Source: Candidatus Jacksonbacteria bacterium (GTDB lineage: Bacteria; Patescibacteriota; Patescibacteriia; UBA9629; GWA2-43-13). Taken from it: a stretch of 9,964 nt of DNA. This document shows positions 5,641 to 9,964 of this stretch, piece after piece; position 1 is the stretch's first letter, and each line of letters begins with the position of its first letter. Location: contig JABIPD010000038.1 in assembly GCA_018698735.1 (NCBI GenBank), positions 1 through 9,964 of the forward strand, given 5' to 3'. The position numbers and the translations under genes were made by a program. A model generated the notes under the pieces. It was not told the origin of the DNA and did no database searches. It worked only from the letters and a program-made list of their open reading frames with translations.

Positions 5641-5668
5641 TTGATTAAACTTTTAATTATGATACACT
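5641..5668 (+). promoter_or_regulatory. Promoter TTGATT-N16-TACACT with TG extension, for the YceI gene
   Basis: A -35 at 5641-5646 and TACACT at 5663-5668, preceded by TG at 5660-5661, give a leader of about 24 bases. That leader has no Shine-Dalgarno before ATG 5699. Confidence 0.6.
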
Positions 5669-5698
5669 GATGTGAATGTGTAATTAATTTATATATAT

Positions 5699-6379
5699 AT
5701 GAGTACTCACGGAAAAATATTTGGATTTGTTGTTCTTGTTGCAATTGTAATTATTGCTATCTCTTTAAATAATAGAGCACAACAAACGCCCACGGTTTCT
5801 GACAACACCCCGCCGATTCAATCTGCCACTGGTTCAGCGAATCTTTCATTTGTTTCTCAGCTAGGAGACGGAACGTATGTTGTAGACGAGGAAAATACAA
5901 CTCTTGGTTGGTCTGCTGAACGTATTGTTGGTAGTAATCATTCTGGCACTGTTCCAGTTCAAGGATCAGTCGAAATAACAAGCGAAGAAGCAACAGGAGT
6001 TTTTACTATTGATATGACTCAAATTTCAGAAGCTACATCGAACACTCGTTTTTTAGGGCATCTTGCCTCTGCTGATTTTTTTGACGTAGAAACATATTCA
6101 ACTGCTATATTGTCTTTAACCGATATCTTGGGAGCCGAAGGAGATAATGCATATACTGTGATGGCAGATTTAACAATAAAAGATATTTCGAATTCCATCA
6201 CATTTCCTGTAGAAATTACAGAAGCAGATAATCAAATTACTGCAGTAGCAGACTTTGAGATAGACAGAACAATGTGGGATATTAATTTTGATTCGGGTTC
6301 CATATTTCAAGAGATCGGCGATAAAGCAATAAAAGACGAGATCCAATTTAATCTCCAACTTTCTCTTGTAAAGGAATAG
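5699..6379 (+). CDS. Membrane-anchored YceI family protein
   Basis: The 226-residue protein has an N-terminal hydrophobic segment (about 7-23) with no lipobox or clear signal-peptidase site, so it is probably an anchor. A Thr/Pro/Ser-rich spacer follows to about residue 55. The YceI beta-barrel domain covers about 58-224: GTYVVDEENTTLGW, GSVEIT, IDMTQIS, an R-x-x-x-HLASADFFDVETY signature, LTIKDISNSITFPVEI and a final FEIDRTMWDINF to FNLQLSL. YceI proteins bind hydrophobic, isoprenoid-like molecules in a lipocalin-like pocket; the ligand here is unknown. It is expressed from its own promoter, without Shine-Dalgarno, and is followed 69 bases later by the DUF4190-like gene. Confidence 0.93.
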   Translation: MSTHGKIFGFVVLVAIVIIAISLNNRAQQTPTVSDNTPPIQSATGSANLSFVSQLGDGTYVVDEENTTLGWSAERIVGSNHSGTVPVQGSVEITSEEATGVFTIDMTQISEATSNTRFLGHLASADFFDVETYSTAILSLTDILGAEGDNAYTVMADLTIKDISNSITFPVEITEADNQITAVADFEIDRTMWDINFDSGSIFQEIGDKAIKDEIQFNLQLSLVKE

Positions 6380-6408
6380 ATGTACTCACTGCTTGTGGTG
6401 CAAAGATG

Positions 6409-6417
6409 TGATATACT
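6409..6417 (+). promoter_or_regulatory. Extended -10 TGATATACT
   Basis: An extended -10 with no obvious -35, giving a leader of about 25 bases to ATG 6449. It probably drives the DUF4190-like gene and the dehydrogenase behind it. Confidence 0.55.
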
Positions 6418-6448
6418 TTGAATATTAAGTATTCATTATTTCTTACAT

Positions 6449-6736
6449 ATGGCAGAAGAAAAAAAGAAGAAAAAATATAGTAACCCAGGTGATGGAAGTG
6501 TAAATGCCGTATCTGCTGTTGCTCCTCATACAAATGTAATGGCGATTCTTTCGCTCATATTTGCATTTGTGTTTGGTCCACTTGGAATTATTTTTGGGAT
6601 TATTGCATTATCTCAAATAAAAAAAGACCCAAGTGCAACCGGAAAAAAGCTTGCTCTAGCAGGAATTATTATTCCTATTATCGGAATTATTATAGCTGCA
6701 ATTTTAGCAGCTCTGGGATTTTTTATTTCTAAATAA
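6449..6736 (+). CDS. DUF4190-like small membrane protein
   Basis: The 95-residue protein has a Lys-rich cytoplasmic start (EEKKKKKY) and then two hydrophobic hairpin segments (about 30-52 and 68-93). The pattern NVMAILSLIF, PLGIIFGIIALSQIKK and GKKLALAGIIIPIIG matches the DUF4190 layout, in which an IAxxQI motif separates the two helices. Function is unknown for the family. The dehydrogenase gene starts 18 bases downstream in the same direction, so the two are probably cotranscribed. No functional link between them is evident. Confidence 0.75.
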   Translation: MAEEKKKKKYSNPGDGSVNAVSAVAPHTNVMAILSLIFAFVFGPLGIIFGIIALSQIKKDPSATGKKLALAGIIIPIIGIIIAAILAALGFFISK

Positions 6737-6754
6737 AGAACTAAAACAAAAGGT

Positions 6755-7714
6755 ATGGCGAATGTGTTTGTAACTCGGAAAATTCCAGAGAGTGGATTAA
6801 AATTGCTTCAAAAAAAGCATACGGTTCGCGTATATTCGAAAGATCAAGTTATTCCTCGAAGGGAATTAATAAAGGGCGTGAAATGGGCAGATGCGCTTTT
6901 GTGTTTGCTGACCGATAAAATAGATAAAAAAGTTTTGGCAGCCAATCCATATTTAAAGGTAATTTCAAATTATGCTGTTGGGTACGATAACATAGATATA
7001 GACGCTGCTGCAGAAGCTGGAATTCCGGTAACCAACACCCCAGGTGTGCTTACTCAGTCTGTAGCAGAACATACAGCTGCTTTGGCGGTTGCTTTGGCAA
7101 AAAGAGTTGCAGAGGCAGATAGCTTTACCCGCAAAGGGAGTTATAAAGGTTGGGAGCCGATGTTGTTATTAGGAACAGAGCTAAGAGGTAAGACCTTTGG
7201 GGTTGTAGGCTTAGGGAGAATCGGTTCTGCTGTTGCAGACATTATGCACAAAGGTTTTGGAATGGATATAGTGTATTTTGATATCAAAAAAGATAAGACA
7301 TTTGAAAAAAGAGTAAAAGCTACTTTCGAAGCGGTTCCTCAATTACTAAAGAAGTCAGATATTGTAAGTATTCATGTCCCGCTTCTCGATTCTACGCATC
7401 ATTTAATTGGTGCTCGTCAGTTTAGGTCGATGAAAAAATCCGCATTGCTTGTAAATACTTCTCGAGGCCCAGTAATAGACGAGAAAGCACTTGTAGCCGC
7501 ATTAAAAAATAAAACCATCCGTGGAGCAGCGTTAGATGTTTTTGAGTTCGAACCAAAGCTTACAAAAGGACTGGCTAAATTACCAAATGTTATTCTTACA
7601 CCTCATACCGCCTCTGCAACTGAAGAAGCGAGAGAAGCCATGAGCCTTATAGCTGCAGAGAATATTTTAGCGGTGCTTTCTGGAAAAAAACCTAAGTATC
7701 TTGTAAAAAAGTGA
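6755..7714 (+). CDS. D-isomer-specific 2-hydroxyacid dehydrogenase (glyoxylate/hydroxypyruvate reductase-like)
   Basis: This 319-residue cytoplasmic enzyme should reduce a 2-oxoacid to the D-2-hydroxyacid with NAD(P)H. The nucleotide site is GLGRIG (152-157), and Asp176 after the second strand (VYFD) suggests NADH preference. The catalytic triad is complete: Arg237 in NTSRGPVID, Glu266 in DVFEFEP and His284 in LTPHTAS. The substrate loop NYAVGYDNID (72-81) resembles glyoxylate reductases more than phosphoglycerate dehydrogenases, and no ACT domain follows. Substrate remains uncertain. ATG 6755 is set by the family's N-terminal strand (ANVFVTRKI); an AAAAGG sits too close to the start to be a good Shine-Dalgarno. 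The 3' end overlaps trmB on the other strand by 48 bases. Confidence 0.94.
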   Translation: MANVFVTRKIPESGLKLLQKKHTVRVYSKDQVIPRRELIKGVKWADALLCLLTDKIDKKVLAANPYLKVISNYAVGYDNIDIDAAAEAGIPVTNTPGVLTQSVAEHTAALAVALAKRVAEADSFTRKGSYKGWEPMLLLGTELRGKTFGVVGLGRIGSAVADIMHKGFGMDIVYFDIKKDKTFEKRVKATFEAVPQLLKKSDIVSIHVPLLDSTHHLIGARQFRSMKKSALLVNTSRGPVIDEKALVAALKNKTIRGAALDVFEFEPKLTKGLAKLPNVILTPHTASATEEAREAMSLIAAENILAVLSGKKPKYLVKK

Positions 7715-8371
7715 TGGCGGAGAAGTTTTTTGAGAAAAAGACCAAGACAGATAGCGAATGTTGTTTCCTTCTGCTCTTTTTTTATTCTCAAAATAAGTTG
7801 TTATAGCAAGCGCAGAGTCTTTTTTTTGCCTCCGAATGTTAGTTGTTTTTTGTAAGGGTTTAATCTTAAGAAGTTTTAGTTGTTCTTTGGTGTAGATAAA
7901 CAGGTTCTTACTATCTGTTTTTAAATGAACTATTCCTTCTTGTTTAAGTATTGTTTTATAAAGCTCTAAAAAGAAAGGAGCAGTAAGCCTTTTTTTTTCA
8001 TTTCGCTTTTTTGGCTGAGGGTCTGGAAAGGTAAGCCAGATTTCATCAACAGAATGTTTATTAAAAAAATCTAACAAGTAGGTTATATCTGTTCTTAAAA
8101 ATAATACATTCGAAAGTTTTTTTTCTTCTGCTGTTTTACCGGCATACCATAATCGTTCGCCTTGAATATCTATTCCTATATATTGGTTTGTTGGGTTTTG
8201 TTCTGCGAGCGAAAGGGCGTATTCACCGCTGCCGCATCCAAGTTCTATAACAAGTTTTTTGCCAGGATTAATCCATTCTAAAATTGTTGCTTTTGCACCA
8301 GCATCTGTGTGTTCTATAATCGCGGCCATTTTTTTTGTTTCAGAGAATCTTTTTAATTTGTTTCGAGGCAT
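7667..8371 (-). CDS. trmB: tRNA (guanine-N7-)-methyltransferase TrmB
   Basis: The 234-residue enzyme uses S-adenosylmethionine to methylate N7 of G46 in the tRNA variable loop. The SAM site is ELGCGSGEYALSLA (from residue 43) with YIGIDIQGERL. The family signature TFPDPQPKKRNEKKRL (from 114) is intact, as are HLKTDS (149-154) and the TTYFE segment (191-195) preceding the usual G-x-x-I C-terminal strand (RYLSWSF). The protein then runs about 22 residues longer than the normal end, with a basic, aromatic tail. Much of that tail is encoded opposite the end of the dehydrogenase gene. ATG 8371 is preferred over the in-frame GTG 8401, which overlaps the likely -10. No Shine-Dalgarno is seen. Confidence 0.93.
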   Translation of the reverse strand: MPRNKLKRFSETKKMAAIIEHTDAGAKATILEWINPGKKLVIELGCGSGEYALSLAEQNPTNQYIGIDIQGERLWYAGKTAEEKKLSNVLFLRTDITYLLDFFNKHSVDEIWLTFPDPQPKKRNEKKRLTAPFFLELYKTILKQEGIVHLKTDSKNLFIYTKEQLKLLKIKPLQKTTNIRRQKKDSALAITTYFENKKRAEGNNIRYLSWSFSQKTSPPSLFYKILRFFSRKHR

Positions 8372-8372
8372 A

Positions 8373-8400
8373 TTGACTGTTGTTACGTTGGTTGTATACA
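8373..8400. promoter_or_regulatory. Divergent promoter region with palindromic TGTATACA
   Basis: On the plus strand TTGACT (8373-8378), a 16-base spacer and TATACA (8395-8400) form a promoter for the tiny gene at 8426, with a leader of about 19 bases. The palindrome TGTATACA (8393-8400) also gives a -10 on the minus strand, about 22 bases upstream of trmB ATG 8371. The two start sites therefore share bases. Confidence 0.55.
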
Positions 8401-8425
8401 CTTACCATATACCTAAAATATCTCT

Positions 8426-8503
8426 ATGGGCAAGAAGAAAAAGATGGCAAAGAAAAAACATCGAAAAAAGAAAGGTAAAACTATTCGAAATGTTCGGTAT
8501 TAA
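8426..8503 (+). CDS. 25-residue very basic peptide, bS22 / AURKAIP1-COX24-like ribosomal protein
   Basis: ATG 8426 to TAA 8501-8503 encodes a 25-residue peptide of which about 15 residues are Lys, Arg or His. The core MAKKKHRKKKGKTIR resembles the conserved MxKKKHRKLLRxTR core of the tiny bS22 proteins of actinobacterial small ribosomal subunits and the related mitochondrial AURKAIP1/COX24 motif, known to me from memory. The start is preceded by a promoter with a consensus-like -35, and the reading frame ends cleanly in TAA. It lies divergent from trmB and 27 bases before the aquaporin gene. The likely role is binding 16S rRNA. The peptide is short and low in complexity, so similarity alone is weak evidence. 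Confidence 0.62.
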   Translation: MGKKKKMAKKKHRKKKGKTIRNVRY

Positions 8504-8530
8504 TAATTGAAAGAATTAACACTCACGCTT

Positions 8531-9115
8531 ATGAAAAAATATATTGCAGAGCTTATTGGTACATTTGCACTCGCATTTGCAATTGTATTGTCGTTAGGTT
8601 TGGGGCTAAGGATTGCAACACCACTTGTGGCTGGATTGGTGTTAGGATTGTTTGTGTATACTATTGGGCCAATATCTGGCGCGCATTTAAACCCAGCAGT
8701 AACTATTGCGGCATTTTCTTTAAAGCGATTAAACCCTAAAGATACCGTAGGATATTTAATAGCCCAGTTTGCTGGCGCTGGTTTAGCGCTTGCGATCGGA
8801 AAAGCTTTTTTACTTGCTCCGCTTGCAATGCAAGTAGAAAGTACAAGTATCGTTGGGCTGGCAGAAGTTATGGGAGCATTTTTCTTAGCCTTTGGGATTG
8901 CAGCAGTTATGCACAAAAAGGTTTCTGATCAGGCTGCAGGATTGGTGGTAGGTGGTTCGCTACTCCTTGGGGCGATGATTTCTGGAACTGTTGCAAATGG
9001 CCTAATAAATCCTGCGGTTGCCGTTGCTGTTGGATCGGTAAATATGTACTACATTTTAGGCCCAATTGTAGGGGCTATAATTGGCATGTGGGTATATAGA
9101 GCACTCGCTAAGTAG
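8531..9115 (+). CDS. Short aquaporin (MIP family) channel without the filter arginine
   Basis: The 194-residue protein starts with the typical MKKYIAELIGTFALAF helix and has about six membrane segments plus two half-helices. The first NPA is at 54-56 (SGAHLNPAVT) and the second at 160-162 (ANGLINPAVA). The conserved arginine after the second NPA (normally NPAR) is Val163, so the selectivity filter lacks its positive charge. Length is below the usual 230-280 residues because the loops are minimal. Solute specificity therefore cannot be assumed; water, glycerol or another small neutral solute are possible. ATG 8531 fits the family N-terminus better than the TTG at 8507. It may share a transcript with the upstream 25-codon gene. 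Confidence 0.92.
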   Translation: MKKYIAELIGTFALAFAIVLSLGLGLRIATPLVAGLVLGLFVYTIGPISGAHLNPAVTIAAFSLKRLNPKDTVGYLIAQFAGAGLALAIGKAFLLAPLAMQVESTSIVGLAEVMGAFFLAFGIAAVMHKKVSDQAAGLVVGGSLLLGAMISGTVANGLINPAVAVAVGSVNMYYILGPIVGAIIGMWVYRALAK

Positions 9116-9138
9116 CTAAAATTATATAAAAAAGCACG

Positions 9139-9169
9139 AAGAGGCTCATGTTTATGGGCCTCTTTCAAT
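9139..9169 (+). terminator. Terminator hairpin after the aquaporin gene
   Basis: AAGAGGCTCAT (9139-9149) pairs with ATGGGCCTCTT (9154-9164) over 11 positions with one T-G and a 4-base loop. The following sequence (TCAATT) is only partly T-rich, so efficiency may be moderate. Confidence 0.75.
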
Positions 9170-9213
9170 TGACAAAACAAGTTTTTATGTGGTAACGTAG
9201 AAAGTTGATTTTT

Positions 9214-9221
9214 TGTATAAT
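9214..9221 (+). promoter_or_regulatory. -10 TATAAT directly preceded by TG, for the adaptor gene
   Basis: TGTATAAT lies 13 bases before ATG 9235, predicting a leader of about seven bases with no room for a Shine-Dalgarno. No matching -35 is evident. Confidence 0.55.
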
Positions 9222-9234
9222 AATAGCTAAAAAT

Positions 9235-9964
9235 ATGTCTTTTTCGGCGTTTTTTGTGAAACCAAAGGTGTTTATCCCATTAATTGTACTAGCAGCAATC
9301 CTTATTATTTGGGGTGTTTCTGCTGGCTCGGAGGCGCCTTCAGAAAAACCAGAAGAAAGAATTAAAAAAGTTTCGTTGCTTAATATAGAGCAGCATACTG
9401 GAGATTCGTTTAGAGTAGAGACAGCTGGTCAGGTAGAATCATTAGAACAGGTAGAATTACGAAGCGAGGTTGGTGCTCGTATTATTTCTGTTCCAGCAGA
9501 ACTTGGGCAACAGGTTCGAGTAGGGCAAGTTTTGGCAAGATTCGATAGCGCTGCATTATCTGCGCAGCTGGCGCAAGCAAGTGCTCAATTAGAAAGTTTG
9601 CAGGCATCTTCTGTTCAGGTTGAAGCTGGTGTAACAGCCCAAGAAGCTCGATTACAAGATATTCAAAATGGAGCAACAGAAGAACAGCTTAATCTTGCCC
9701 GTACTCAGGTTGCAAGTGCGGAAAAATCTTTTGAAAATGTAACTAATAATTTAAAGCTTACAAAAGAAAAAGCAGCAACAGATATAGAGAATGCTTACGC
9801 AAGTGCTATAACAGCTGCAGCTCAGTCTGTAGCTAGTGCAACAGATTCATTAGCATGGTTAAGTGATGTGCAGTATAGTAATCTTCTTTTAAACGAGGTA
9901 ACACAAATAGAAAATGCAAAAACGCTCGCAGTATTTGAACTGCTTGGAGGCGAAAACGGAGGAA
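9235..9964 (+). CDS. HlyD/RND-type efflux periplasmic adaptor (5' part)
   Basis: 243 codons are visible before the window ends, with no stop. After an N-terminal anchor helix (about 11-29) comes a charged spacer. The membrane-fusion-protein core follows: a strand region with TAGQVES and VELRSEVGARI, then ISVPAELGQQVRVGQVLARFD, the first half of the biotinyl-lipoyl-like domain. From about residue 107 a long Ala/Gln/Glu-rich alpha-helical hairpin begins (LSAQLAQASAQLES onward). The missing 3' part should supply the second lipoyl half and beta-barrel. Such adaptors couple an inner-membrane ABC (MacB-type) or RND pump to export, so a transporter gene is expected just downstream. It is separated from the aquaporin by a terminator and has its own -10. 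Confidence 0.88.
   Translation, partial: MSFSAFFVKPKVFIPLIVLAAILIIWGVSAGSEAPSEKPEERIKKVSLLNIEQHTGDSFRVETAGQVESLEQVELRSEVGARIISVPAELGQQVRVGQVLARFDSAALSAQLAQASAQLESLQASSVQVEAGVTAQEARLQDIQNGATEEQLNLARTQVASAEKSFENVTNNLKLTKEKAATDIENAYASAITAAAQSVASATDSLAWLSDVQYSNLLLNEVTQIENAKTLAVFELLGGENGG

Noticed and set aside
8500..8916. Antisense frame opposite the aquaporin
   Set aside because: The sense strand has clear MIP motifs; the antisense product is low-complexity Ala/Pro/Ser/Asn typical of a shadow frame.
1..9964. tRNA genes, CRISPR array, insertion sequence or integrase
   Set aside because: No regularly spaced repeats, transposase or recombinase motifs, or tRNA-like cloverleaf with a CCA end were noticed on either strand.

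Overview
The window is AT-rich and densely coded. It uses the standard bacterial code, because TGA ends several clear genes (for example at 4541, 5607 and 7714). Most recognisable products belong to the cell envelope: a membrane-anchored methionine sulfoxide reductase, a lipoprotein M23 peptidase, a DUF2807 lipoprotein, small multi-pass proteins, an anchored YceI protein, an aquaporin and an HlyD-type adaptor. Short genes, few strong Shine-Dalgarno sites and extended -10 promoters close to start codons fit a Patescibacteria/CPR (Parcubacteria-like) genome. That assignment is inferred from overall style; no marker gene is present to prove it.

Left part (1-2250). The 3' end of a cyanophycin-synthetase-like ATP-grasp enzyme converges on an msrA-msrB fusion across a shared bidirectional terminator. 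Next is an unrecognised 135-residue gene with much higher G+C, its own consensus promoter, a strong Shine-Dalgarno and its own terminator. It looks like an imported, self-contained unit.

Middle part (2250-5640). A small membrane protein with an internally duplicated transmembrane segment converges on an M23 lipoprotein. The M23 gene is divergent from a DUF2807 lipoprotein, and a four-helix membrane protein follows. A CYTH-domain triphosphatase then forms a second unit with its own promoter and terminator.

Right part (5640-9964). A YceI protein is followed by a DUF4190-like membrane protein paired with a D-2-hydroxyacid dehydrogenase. The dehydrogenase gene overlaps the 3' end of trmB on the other strand. 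Divergent from trmB is a 25-codon gene for a very basic peptide resembling bS22/AURKAIP1-COX24 ribosomal proteins. It is followed by a short aquaporin and the start of an RND/ABC-type efflux adaptor cut by the window edge.

No tRNA, rRNA, CRISPR array, transposase or integrase was seen. No stretch over 300 bases lacks a gene. I do not see a clear new multi-gene system. The best leads are the two self-contained units of divergent composition, the tiny ribosomal-protein-like gene, the cysteine-poor MsrB domain, the aquaporin lacking its filter arginine, and the recurring promoter architecture.
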